Positions 34,687 to 44,769 of a stretch of 64,000 nucleotides of DNA are shown one piece after another. How positions within the stretch are numbered: position 1 is the first letter of the stretch; each line of letters opens with the position of its first letter. A program made the translations under genes and the position numbers. The notes beneath the pieces were generated by a model. That model was not told where the DNA came from and searched no databases. It was given only the letters and a program-made list of their open reading frames with translations. The stretch covers positions 1 to 64,000 of the forward strand of contig FWCC01000330.1 in assembly GCA_900169235.1 (NCBI GenBank), written 5' to 3'. The DNA is from Zarea fungicola (taxonomy: Eukaryota > Ascomycota > Sordariomycetes > Hypocreales > Cordycipitaceae).

Positions 34687-35584
34687 ATGGCAGACTCAGA
34701 GATACCCAAGGGTCCGCCTCCAGGCTATGAGGAGGCTGCCGCCGAACATGCTACCGGCAGCCGGCCGACCCCTCCGCCCAATGCCCGTCGCGGGCCGCTG
34801 CCCCTCGATATTCCCATCATCAAGCATCTCAACTCAAAGCGAGTTATTCTTGCTTCTGCCTCGCCGCGCAGAAAGGCGCTTCTACAGCAGGTATGTATAT
34901 AGCGATAGCAAATACTAGAGCTCCTAGTAGTTAACCCAAGTATTTTGCCAGGTTGGACTACGAAATCTAGAAATCACACCATCGACACTACCGGAAGATC
35001 TGGACAAGTCCATCTACGGCCCGTGGGAGTACGTTTCCGAAACAGGTCGCCGAAAGGGCCTCGACGTTTACCAGAAGGCATTGGCAACACACCTCGCCTC
35101 TATTCCCGACCCAGACCTCGTCATTTCCGCCGACACCGTCATCGTCACCCGCGACGGTCACATTCTCGAAAAGCCGCGGAGCGAGGCCGACCACATCGCC
35201 ATGCTCAAGAAGCTTCGCGACTCTAGAATGCACCGTGTCCTGACGTCTGTGACGGCGATTGCGCCGCGTGAGGACGCGCGCCATCCGGGCTATGATATGG
35301 CGACCAAGACGGAGGAAACAAAGGTTTACTTTTACGCCGAGGACGAGGGTCTCCCGGATGATGTCATCGAGGCATATGTCAAGACGCGCGAGGGCGTGGA
35401 TAAGGCTGGCGGATACGGGCTCCAGGGCATTGCCGGATTACTGTTGATTGAAAAGATTGAGGGCAGCATGGACAACGTCATTGGTTTGCCCGTGCACAAG
35501 GCGTTGGAGCTGGCGGAAAAGGTCATCTTTCGCCAGGATGAGGTAGATTTTGAAGGAGAGGGGGAGGATGAAGAGGACGAATAA
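34687..35584 (+). CDS. Maf-like nucleotide pyrophosphatase
   Basis: Maf/ASMTL-type enzymes are cytosolic house-cleaning pyrophosphatases that hydrolyse dTTP, UTP and modified nucleotides. Exons are 34687-34890 and 34952-35584, giving 278 residues. The substrate loop SASPRRKALLQQVGL spans the exon junction, so splicing is certain. Other motifs are ISADTVI with the catalytic Asp, ILEKPRSEADHIAMLKKL, and the family end GGYGLQGIAGLLLIEKIEGS followed by DNVIGLPV. An N-terminal Pro-rich, probably disordered 45-residue extension (PPPGYEEAAAEH) and an acidic C-terminal tail are not part of the domain. The C-terminal acid tail is encoded in the last exon. Confidence 0.93.
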
Positions 35585-36501
35585 TGAAAAGGGAAAACCC
35601 GGCATCATAGATTTTGCATTTATCTCAGTGGCGGCGAGTGTTTTCACGCGGCGCTGGGCTGTTTGTGGCGACTTCACACGTGTAAAACAATCAAAATACC
35701 GGATCTGAACCAGTAAGACATGATATGAATCACATGCCTGGTAGTTGGTATGATTGCCGATTAAAACACCAACTATTAATTACGGGGAAAATAAGGAAAT
35801 AAGCGGAAAATCACATGCAGTGCGCTGTTATGCTCTCCGTGTGAAAGTTGTAACAAGGCTACTCACGCAGCAATTGGCTTACTACCATGTAGAACCTGCC
35901 TGACCAGTAATCACGTCATGTATGTAGCAATTGCTTGAATCCAATCGCATAGCTTGTACAGCCCACACACTGAGTGTTTCTGACACATGAAGTTGCATGA
36001 ATCTGCAAGCCCGTTGTTTCTGCGCAAGTTTGCACGCAGGACAAGATCGTCAGGTCCCTCGGCTTCTTACAATGGCCCCTCCAAGTGTGACCGTCCGAAG
36101 CGCCGCTAGGCTTGGAATAGTCTAACCGCAGGACTCAGGAAAGCAACGCCCACTGCGTCATTCACAAAGAGGAATCTGGGGCAAGACCCCTGCCATGAAG
36201 GAAACCACAGGCCGTAGAAAATGTGGAAATCAGTTGGCGCACCCCTGCAGCTGCCCGCAGCGTCGGTCGGGCAGGTGCCGCAAACATGTTCGGCGCGGAC
36301 CACCTGTAACCTTTTGTATGCGCATGTGATCCCCCACCACCACCGTCCGTTTGTCCTCCGTATTGCCAGTGTCTTTTCTTTTTGCTCTGGCCGATTTAAA
36401 CTTCAGCCCGTCCCGACGGCGACTTTTAAATCTTTTTTTCTCACTTTTGGTTCAAACGCCATCAACTCATATACGTGTCTATTGTTACATATTCCTCCGT
36501 A
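35585..36501. other. Intergenic, Maf 3' flank and bHLH promoter
   Basis: No gene is visible. A palindromic E-box ACACGTGT lies near 35677-35684, and the 160 bp before the bHLH start are C/T-rich. Confidence 0.55.
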
Positions 36502-37028
36502 ATGTCATCGTCGCCAAACAACAACTCGGCCGACGCCGCCAACGCGGCCAATGGCGACGAGAAGCCCCGTCTTACCGAAGAGGAGAAGAAGCAGAACCAC
36601 ATTGCCTCTGGTGAGTAGGAAACAAGCTTCAGGCCTCCTGGGGGGAACTCGGGCTTGCCTCCACACAATCTGTCATTGGCAGACAAAAAACAAAAACTAA
36701 TGCACTTCGTGTCATAGAGCAGAAGCGCAGACAAGCCATTCGCGAAGGCTTCGACCGGCTGACCGAGTTAGTCCCCGGCCTCGAGGGTCAGGGTCGATCC
36801 GAAGGCCTCGTGCTCAAAAAGACTGTCGAGTTCATGCGCCAGCAGCTGGATGAGCGCGAGGCCATGATTGAGCGCGTGGAGCAGGTTGGCGGTGCTGTGG
36901 ACCAGGACCTCAAGTCGTAAGTGTATACGTGGAAACCTCACGGTTGTTTCGGTGCTGTGCGCGAAAGCTGACGCCGTCGCAGACAAGCGTTTATCCACCC
37001 GCACAAGCGTGGCAGAGGCGAAAGATGA
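36502..37028 (+). CDS. INO4-like bHLH transcription factor
   Basis: This is a small basic helix-loop-helix DNA-binding protein of the yeast Ino4 type, which acts as a heterodimer on E-box (CANNTG) promoters, in yeast for phospholipid genes. Exons are 36502-36610, 36718-36916 and 36983-37028, giving 117 residues. A Ser/Asn-rich leader is followed by the basic region NHIASEQKRRQAIREGFDRL with the His-Glu-Arg triad for CAC half-sites, helix 1, loop (VPGLEGQGRSEG) and helix 2 (LVLKKTVEFMRQQLDEREAM). Intron 1 separates the His from the Glu of the basic region. Ending at TAA in 36918-36920 is possible, but a perfect GTAAGT donor at 36917, a GCTGAC branch and a CAG acceptor argue for a third exon with a basic tail (KRGRGER). 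Confidence 0.87.
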
Positions 37029-37364
37029 ATACAAATGCCCTTGTGAATTTCTTCAAGAACCAAAAAAAAAAAAAGACAAGGCCCGACCGCTTTAGAATCC
37101 TCCATGTGCGCGAGCAGTCAGTCATTGGGTGAGTCGCCATGGCGCGCTCTGTGCAAGGACTTGACCCGAGGATGGATGAGCGGGTATTACTGCTGAAGAG
37201 TTATCGCGGCGCCGCGGCATATATGCTGCCTACGCCAATCAAGAGCGTCTCCTCAATGCCCAGAGCATGCAAACAGGCCCGTGAGAGGGGACTTGCTCTA
37301 GAATCGTCGCAGCTGCGGTGCAGCGAGTTGGGTATTGCTAGTGTATGAGTAGAGTATTATTACA
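37029..37364. other. Intergenic, convergent 3' flanks of the bHLH and ThrRS genes
   Basis: A run of about 13 A at 37062-37075 is the only feature seen. Confidence 0.55.
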
Positions 37365-38867
37365 TTATTCAAATCGATCTACCATCTGCATCATCCTATC
37401 CCTCATCTCGCCTGGCGTCATTCGCTCCTTACCCAGACTGACTTGCTTGTTTTGTACATCGGCGTCGCCAACCACCAGAATCTGGCTGTAGCCATTGTTA
37501 CGGGCCTCTCGAATTTTGGCACCCAGTGACCTCGCCGTGGTATCCAGGTCCACGGCTAGGCCCGTCTGTCCAGACAATGCGATGTCATTGTCTAGCTGTG
37601 TGTGGTTCTCTTCTGTGTAGTCTTTGGGCAAGTTACCAAGTAAAATGTCGCGGACCTTGTCCGCCCAATCCACTACTGGGGCGGATGTGTTCACGGTGAG
37701 GATAATAGCCTGTTTGGGGCTGAGCCAGAATGGCCACTTGCCGTCGTAATTCTCAATCAAAAGCGCCATAAGACGCTCCACCGACCCGAGAACCGCACGG
37801 TGGATCATGACCGGTCGGACAGGACCGTACTCTGCCAGTAGAGCAGGGTCCTCTGTCGTTTCGCCACGGGCTTCGTACTCGGGAGCTGGTGCCTGATATT
37901 CCAGTTCGAATCGCTTGGGCAGCTGGAAATCAAGCTGCACTGTTGCTGTCTGATGCTCCTTTCCGTCTGAGTCCTTGAGGACAATATCGATCTTTGGTCC
38001 GTAAAACGCGCCATCGCCTTCATTGACGCTCCACGGCATTCCCGATGCGTCCAGTGCCCGACGCAGTCGGTCTTCTGCTCTGTTCCACTCATCTTCTGTT
38101 CCGATGAAGTGATCCTTTGGCCGAGTCGACAAGGCCAAGCGGTAGCTAACACCAAATTTGAGTGTAGTATACACAACTTTGACAAAGTCCAGAGTCTTCC
38201 TAATCTCGTCCTCAACTTGACTGGGCCGACAAAAGATGTGGCCATCGTCTTGGTGGAATCGGCGCACTCTTGTAAGCCCCGACAATGCACCCGATATTTC
38301 GTTTCGGTGTAGGGGGCTGAAGTCTGCGTATCGAACTGGCAGGTCTCGGTAGCTGTGCAGCCGCGAGGCAAAGATGAGACAGTGGCCAGGGCAGTTCATC
38401 GGCTTCAGGCCATATTCGCTGTCGTCTTCGTCTTCAGCCACCGTCTCTTTGCTTGTTTTTGTTCCACAACATCGGTCAGATTTCTCGGCTGGCGTCGCTC
38501 GCTTGTTTCCCGCCACCATGTACATGTCGTCGGCATAGTTTTCAAGATGGCCCGACTTGGCCCACAGCGTTTTTTTGTAGATCGTAGGGGTGATGACCTC
38601 TTCGAAGCCATATCGTACGTATTGGTTTCGCAGGAAGTTTACGAGGCGATTGAATATGCGGGCTCCATTTGGGAGAAAAATTGGCGAGCCGGGGCTATAG
38701 ACAGATGTGATGAAGAGCTCCTGTTTGTGGCCGAGTTTGCGATGGTCCGGCGGCTCACGTTTCTCAGGCTTCTGCGAGTAGTGGCGCCGCGGTTTACAAT
38801 TTGGACATGCCCAGTGTGGTCGAAGGAGAGCCGACGCAGCACGCCTCGCTGTTTGTGAACGCAACAT
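37365..38867 (-). CDS. MST1: Mitochondrial threonyl-tRNA synthetase
   Basis: This class II enzyme charges mitochondrial tRNA-Thr. It is intronless, with 500 residues. An Arg-rich presequence (MLRSQTARRAASALLRP) precedes the catalytic core. The zinc site is visible as Cys in MNCPGHC, His in RRFHQDDGHIFC and His in MIHRAVLGSVERL; motif 2 is RNEISGALSGLTRVRR, and the anticodon-binding domain occupies about residues 385-500 (GYSQILVVGDADVQN). It lacks the N-terminal TGS and N2 editing domains, as yeast Mst1 does, which separates it from the cytosolic enzyme. A charged 30-residue insertion (about residues 120-150) lies between the DMYMV and LKPMNCPG blocks. It is divergent from KAP120 over 558 bp. 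Confidence 0.95.
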   Translation of the reverse strand: MLRSQTARRAASALLRPHWACPNCKPRRHYSQKPEKREPPDHRKLGHKQELFITSVYSPGSPIFLPNGARIFNRLVNFLRNQYVRYGFEEVITPTIYKKTLWAKSGHLENYADDMYMVAGNKRATPAEKSDRCCGTKTSKETVAEDEDDSEYGLKPMNCPGHCLIFASRLHSYRDLPVRYADFSPLHRNEISGALSGLTRVRRFHQDDGHIFCRPSQVEDEIRKTLDFVKVVYTTLKFGVSYRLALSTRPKDHFIGTEDEWNRAEDRLRRALDASGMPWSVNEGDGAFYGPKIDIVLKDSDGKEHQTATVQLDFQLPKRFELEYQAPAPEYEARGETTEDPALLAEYGPVRPVMIHRAVLGSVERLMALLIENYDGKWPFWLSPKQAIILTVNTSAPVVDWADKVRDILLGNLPKDYTEENHTQLDNDIALSGQTGLAVDLDTTARSLGAKIREARNNGYSQILVVGDADVQNKQVSLGKERMTPGEMRDRMMQMVDRFE

Positions 38868-39425
38868 GCTGGTGTGGTCGCGGCAATTAACCCGCGCGCG
38901 AGAGCTGCCTTGACAGAAGTTGCGATCGCGAGACTCGGGCGAGGCTTGGAAGTTGCACCTGTAATAACTGGGCTCTCCCTAAGCGACCCACTGTGGTAGT
39001 GCTGAGTCTAGGGGTCCAGTGGGCTTGACTGGTTTGACGGGCCGTTCACGTTTCTTTGGATACTCAACCGCCATATGGAAGCAACAAACTATATACTCGA
39101 CCTTTCTTCAAATATATATGTATATATGTATATATGTATATAATAGTAATTTAATTATCTTGTAGCATTTCTTAGTTACAATTCAAAGCTCACGTCTCAT
39201 CTTGCCGCCTATTTCGTACGTAACTGGTGCTGAGTGCTGCTTGTCCATTTCTACTACTACTGGAGGGGCGGGGTCGGCCAACGTCGACAGCGGGCCGCAT
39301 CACTCTCGACCACCCAACTGAAGAAACCCCCACCAAAGAAACTTCAGCATCTTTACCATCGCGTCAACTCACCCCGGGGGGCTACCGACGAGTTTTTTAC
39401 ATCTCATAGGTGTAGGCTTGCGGCC
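38868..39425. promoter_or_regulatory. Divergent promoter region of mitochondrial ThrRS and KAP120
   Basis: The 558 bp hold both promoters and an AT microsatellite at 39112-39142. No factor site is recognised with confidence. Confidence 0.4.
39112..39142. repeat. TATATATG-type microsatellite
   Basis: About three to four units of an 8-bp TATATATG repeat lie in the ThrRS/KAP120 promoter region. Confidence 0.85.
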
Positions 39426-42400
39426 ATGAGCTTCACTATCGAAGTGCCAGGCGATGCTAACCCGCTGAGCTTCGAAACCCTCTGTCGCACCCTACAGTCG
39501 GCGTCGTCAACAGACTATGTCCAGCGACAGGCCGCGGGGCAACAGCTCACGTCTTGGGAGCAGCACCCAGGATACTACTCGGGGCTTCAGGTATGCATAT
39601 TATCAAGGATATACATACCAAAATTAAGCCATATGGCTGCTAACACACTAACAGACCGCTTTCCTCGATCGATCCCTGCCTCTCGACGTCCGATTCCTTG
39701 CCATTATCCAGCTGAAAAATGGTATTGACCGCTTCTGGAGAATCTACGCGCAGACAAAAAACGGAATCAAAGCCGATGAGAAGGCAATTATTCGCTCTCG
39801 CCTATTTCAGGGTACAATCGACGAGCCCGAACGCAACCTTGCTCTGCACAACGCTCTGGTCATTGCCAAAGTGGTTCGCATCGATTACCCAACCGACTGG
39901 CCCGATGCTCTCGGTAGCATCATCGCTCTACTGCGCTCAACAAAAGACGGCAATCAGCATCACTTGCATGGTGCTTTGCAAATTCTACTTCGAGTGGTTA
40001 AGGAGCTTGGAACCGCAAGACTACGCAAGTCGCAAACTGCACTTCAATCCGTCACGCCAGAGATCATCTACGTCCTGTCCGAAATATACGCCGAAAAGTC
40101 GAATATTTGGGTCGCATATCTCTCTTCCGGCCAGGACAACGAGGATGAGGCAAGCATTGCTATGCAAAACAGCCTTTCTGCTCTGCGAACTCTGCGGCGG
40201 CTCGTTGTGGTGGGCTATGAACGACCGCACAGTGATTCCACGGTTGAGCAATTTTGGATGCTATCCCAGAACCAATTTGGCCAACTCTTAACGCTTGTGA
40301 ACCAATCCAATAGCCCCCATGAAACGGTCGGCAAACATTTGCTTCAGTTCACCAAGCTTCACATCGACATGTCCGAACAGCACGCCGCCAGCTTCGTCTT
40401 CTTGCCAAACTCTTTGTCCTTGGTACGTGCATACTGGGACTTGATTGCTAAATTTGCAGAAGTCTTTGACAAGTCTGGTGGCATCCGCCAAAACGATCAA
40501 GGAGGCACCAAGGCAAAGGCTGACGGTCCCCTCTCGGAGAGACTAGCCCTCAAAGGTCTGTTGCTACTACGAACTTGTGTCAGGACTGCATTTCAGCCCA
40601 TGCAGACGTTTAAATACCGAACACCAGAGACCAAGGCGGAGCAGGAACGGGCACGCCAAATCATCAAGACAGACCTTCTCAAAGATGAATTGGTTGTTCA
40701 AATTGTCAACGCCATCATCAGCCATCTCTTTGTATTCCGCAAAGCTGACCTCGAAGCATGGGAAGAAGACCCCGAAGAATGGGAGCAACAAGAGCAGAGC
40801 GAAGGTAGCGCCTATGAATGGGAGGTCCGGCCTTGTGCTGAGAAACTCTTCTTGGATCTTCTCACAAACTACAAGCAGCTCCTCATCCCCCCTCTGCTGC
40901 AATACTTTCAGAGTGCTCAAAGCCCGCAGGCGGACATTGCCACAAAGGAAGCTGTTTATACTGCCATGGGACTTTCTGCAGCGCACGTTGTCAACTCTTT
41001 CGATTTTGATGCTGTCTTATCATCCACTCTCATTGCCGATGCACAACAGGCGGGTGGCCTATTCAAGGTTCTCAGACGCCGAATTGCCATCTTGATAAGT
41101 CAATGGGCCCCTATCAAACTCTCCGACCAGAGTAGGCCGGTTATCTATCAAATCTTTTGTCATTTTCTCAATCCAGAAGATGAAACAAACGATATTGTCG
41201 TGCGAATAACCGCCGCCCGGCAGCTCCGGTGGATAGCGGATGAGCTAGATTTCAATGTCGAGGCATTCCTACCATACACTTCAGATGTTCTGAACCAGCT
41301 TACCGTTCTGATTCAAAACGTAGAGGTTGATGAGACAAAGCTAGCGATTCTCGAGTCCGTCAGAATCTTGGTTCTACGTATGGAGGAGCAGGTATCACAA
41401 TTCGGCGATCAGTTGATGACTGCGCTGCCCAAGGTCTGGGAGAACTCGGGGGCCGAAGAGTACATGATCAAGCAGCACATTATTGCCATTCTTTCCGCCC
41501 TTGTCATGAGCATGGGCAGCGAATCACAGCGTTACCACCACTTCATGATGCCACTACTGGGTGAAGCAGCCAGAGTGGGCTCTGACCTGCACGTGCACCT
41601 CATAGACGAGTCTCTGGAGCTCTGGAATGCGATTCTCATGCAGAGCCATCCTCCGCTGACCAAAGATGTGATTGATCTCGCCGACGCCGTTCTTCCACTG
41701 CTCGAGTACCAGCAAGAAACTGCTTCGCAGGCCATGTCAGCTATTGAGTCATACGTCTTGATTGCGCCTGGTGCAATGCTGGAAGGCGATATGCGTCCTG
41801 CCACATTGAACGCCCTCTCGAGTGCGCTGAACTCGAAGAGCAGAGAGCAAGTCCGTCTTGCAACTGTGTGCATTGAGTATTTGATTCGCGCTGCTGCGGA
41901 ACTCGGCGGCACAAACGGCATTTCTGTCATTATTCAGGACATGGTAGACATTGGCTTTATGCAGAAGATTATGGGGAGCTTGCGTGATACATGGGAGGCT
42001 CATCAGACAACCGGACCAAACAAGAAAGTTGGCAAGCTCAACACTGTGACGCAGGGCGACTATTTTGCAATTCTCGCCCGGCTGGCGCTAGCGGAGCCTT
42101 CGCTGTTTGCGCAGCTGTTGGCATCATTTGGGCCTCTGAATGAAGTTTGGGGCTGGCTGTCGGCTGAATGGTTCTCCTATATCCATGGAATGGATCATCC
42201 TGAGCGTCAAAAGCTGTACCTTCTGGGGCTCAGTCGCCTGCTGGAGCTGCCGTCGCCAATGCAAGAGCTGACGCTTGGCAAGCTGCAAGATTATTTTGAG
42301 ATGTGGGCGACGGTATTGGCAGAGCTGCAGGAAGGCGTGCCAAACGGTCCGGACATGCTTATTATGGAAGCAGAGGAGGCGACGGAGTATGATACCCCGA

Positions 42401-42594
42401 AGAGTATCGCAGAGCGACAGATGAAGGCTAGGGATCCAATCCACACGGTCCACGCAGCCGGCTTTGTGAGAGAAATACTGCAAAGTCTGGTGGGCCGTTT
42501 AGGCGGCGAGGCTGCATTCCAAGAACAATGGGCCACAAATGTCGATGCCGATGTGATTGCCAAGTTTCAAAAAATGGCGGGCCTGGGACATTAA
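39426..42594 (+). CDS. KAP120: Importin-beta family karyopherin Kap120 (importin-11-like)
   Basis: Kap120 carries cargo such as ribosome-biogenesis and transcription factors through nuclear pores in a Ran-dependent way. Exons are 39426-39590 and 39655-42594, giving 1034 residues, as expected. The N-terminal importin-beta domain (about residues 30-100) contains AAGQQLTSWEQHPGYYSGLQ and LAIIQLKNGIDRFWR; the rest is a HEAT-repeat solenoid rich in Leu with the acidic loop EDPEEWEQQEQSEGSAYEWE near residue 310. The single intron sits after LQ at residue 55 and is needed to reach TAFLDRSLPLD. The start codon follows a stretch without in-frame homology, so ATG 39426 is preferred. Similarity to human importin 11 is by general pattern. 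Confidence 0.94.
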
Positions 42595-42751
42595 CCAGCA
42601 TGTCCGACAATCCGAATATAACGATTAAATTGGCTTTTGTTACAAACGATAATAGACACATGACTAGATGAATTTGCTTAAATAAAAACGAACATGGAAG
42701 AGTGGGCTGTCATAAACCGTCGTTATGCATGGCTTCTTTTATTGTTTTGGG

Positions 42752-42752
<1 letters not shown>

Positions 42753-42782
<30 letters not shown>
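42753..42782. repeat. (TA)15 microsatellite
   Basis: A perfect TA run lies in the 263-bp convergent region between KAP120 and the oxidoreductase. Confidence 0.95.
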
Positions 42783-42785
<3 letters not shown>

Positions 42786-42857
42786 CATATGTTTAATATT
42801 CTCTTGCTACATATAGTCAGACATGATGCCTTGTTTTGATTATTTTTATTGTTTTTA

Positions 42858-44182
42858 TTACAGCTTGCTGTCATTCTCTGGAGCAATCTTGATGATGACT
42901 TTGCCCCAGGTATCGCGTCCGCCCAGGGCCTTGAGGCCATCCTTGACGCGGTCGAGTCCGACAAACTCCTCATCCGTGTACTGGGTACCCTTGATCTTGC
43001 CCTGGCGCACCAGGTCGAGCACGCCCTTCCAGACGACGGGGACCATCTCGGGCTGGTGGACGGCGTGTGCGCCCCAGGCGAGCCCGACGAGCGAAATGTT
43101 CTTGAGGAGGGCCTTGTTCATGGCGACCTTTTCAATCTTGCCGCCGGCGAAGCCAATGATGAGGATGCGGCCGTTCCAGGCGATGCACTTTGTGGACTTG
43201 TCGACAAGGCCGACGGGGTCGTAGACGATGTCGACACCCTTTTCGTCTGGGGTCAGCTCCTTGACCTGGAGGGGCCAGTTGGGGTCGTTGTAGGAGAGGA
43301 CGTGGTCGGCACCAAACTTTTTGGCGATTTCGAGCTTGCGCGGTGTCGAGGCGGTGGCGATGACAGTGGCCCCAAAGGCTTTGGCGACTTTTTATCGTTG
43401 GAAGAGCCCATTGTTAGTTTATTTCTTTTCTTTTCTTTTCTCTTTTTTTTTCTCTCTTCCTTTCGGCTGGTTTTATAGGAACTCACTCTGAACAGCAGCT
43501 AGACCGACACCACCGGCCGCGGCGTGGACGAGTACCCAATCACCCTTCTTGATGTTGGCGCGCTGGACGAGGCCGCTGTAGCTGGTCGGCGCAGTGACAA
43601 AGAGGCCGGCGGCATCCTGAAAGGACCAGCCCTCGGGGACGGGTAATATGGTCTGCTCGGCGGCGTGGACGTATTCGGCGTAAGCGCCCTGTGAGGCTCC
43701 AAAGACACGGGTGCCGACGGGGTAGAGAGGCTTGGTTTCGGGGTCCTTGGGGACAGCAACTACGACGCCAGAGAATTCTACGCCGGCAGTCCAAGGGAAG
43801 GCTGTGACGGCGGGATACTCTTTGATTAGACGGGGATCAAGTTGAGAAATGCGCAAATTTGACTCTTTTTTAGTACATACGAGGCTGGTGTTGGTATTTG
43901 CCTTGGATCTGGAGAATATCGAAAAAGTTGGCGGCGGCGGCGTGGACCTTGACAATGTACTCTGAGTCTTCCGGCTGCAGGTCGGGCAGGTCAACGACCT
44001 TGAGCTCATCGGGGCCCTAATTGTCAAGTTGAAATATCAGCAATTGAAGTGTTTATATACGAAAGTCCACGTGCATGTGTGGACGTTGTCCCAATTGGCG
44101 AGACTTGTGGCAATACACCGCTTTCGGCAATTGCCCATCCGAGACTTACCTTGACGTATTCTGTAATTTGAATGCCCTTCAT
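42858..44182 (-). CDS. NADPH:quinone oxidoreductase (zeta-crystallin-like MDR)
   Basis: This is a zinc-free medium-chain reductase that uses NADPH to reduce quinones or enones in the cytosol. Exons are 44182-44150, 44016-43881, 43801-43487 and 43387-42858, giving 337 residues. The N-terminal GroES-like fold shows AAANFFDILQIQGKY and FPWTAGVEFSGVV; the Rossmann motif is VLVHAAAGGVGLAAVQIAKAF (split by intron 3 after AAVQ), and the C-terminal segment is LKALGGRDTWGKVIIKI. The structural-zinc Cys residues of alcohol dehydrogenases are absent. The first exon encodes only 11 residues (MKGIQITEYVK), with a GTAAGT donor. The 99-nt intron 3 is purine-rich on the sense strand. The gene is divergent from the phosphoesterase. 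Acrylyl-CoA reductase-like activity is an alternative. Confidence 0.93.
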
Positions 44183-44769
44183 AGTGTTGGTTGTGTGGGG
44201 ATATCTGAGTTTTTTGGGGGACGGTAGCTGCTAGACTTGAAGTCCTGAGCAGTGAATAAAAAAAGTATGAAAGAGTATGTGTAGATACAGGTTTGAGGTG
44301 AGAGTTCAAGATGGATGATGATGAATGAGTAGCTCGGTGGTGCACACCAATGAGAGGCTGAGATTCGATGCCGCTCGCCGAGGCACAAATGGCCACGGAC
44401 GGACCGGACTTTCCAGCTATCATCTGGGCGGCGGCGGCTGGGGTAGGCAATTGTGGATGTTGTTAAACTATAAATAAATAACTTGCGGGACTATCATTTA
44501 GCAGTATGATCTCGAGTATGTCTCCTGGGATGTGAGGTGTGAGATGTGCTATCTACCTGCAGAATCAATGAATTGACTTCTTTTAGTTGTTAAGAAAACG
44601 GTTGACCATTGCCAGCTGATGGTCGCCTTCACACAAAAGGCGCACATGGCTGTCGGCGGCTTCATGTTCTGACCCCCTCCCTCACACTCTTACACAGCGC
44701 TAAAACTCGTCAGCTATCGGCACAACTAATAGTTGCCGTTTAACTACCCTTGCCCATTTTTGCGCCACA
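44183..44769. promoter_or_regulatory. Divergent promoter region of the oxidoreductase and phosphoesterase genes
   Basis: The 587 bp contain no gene; no named site is recognised. Confidence 0.4.
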
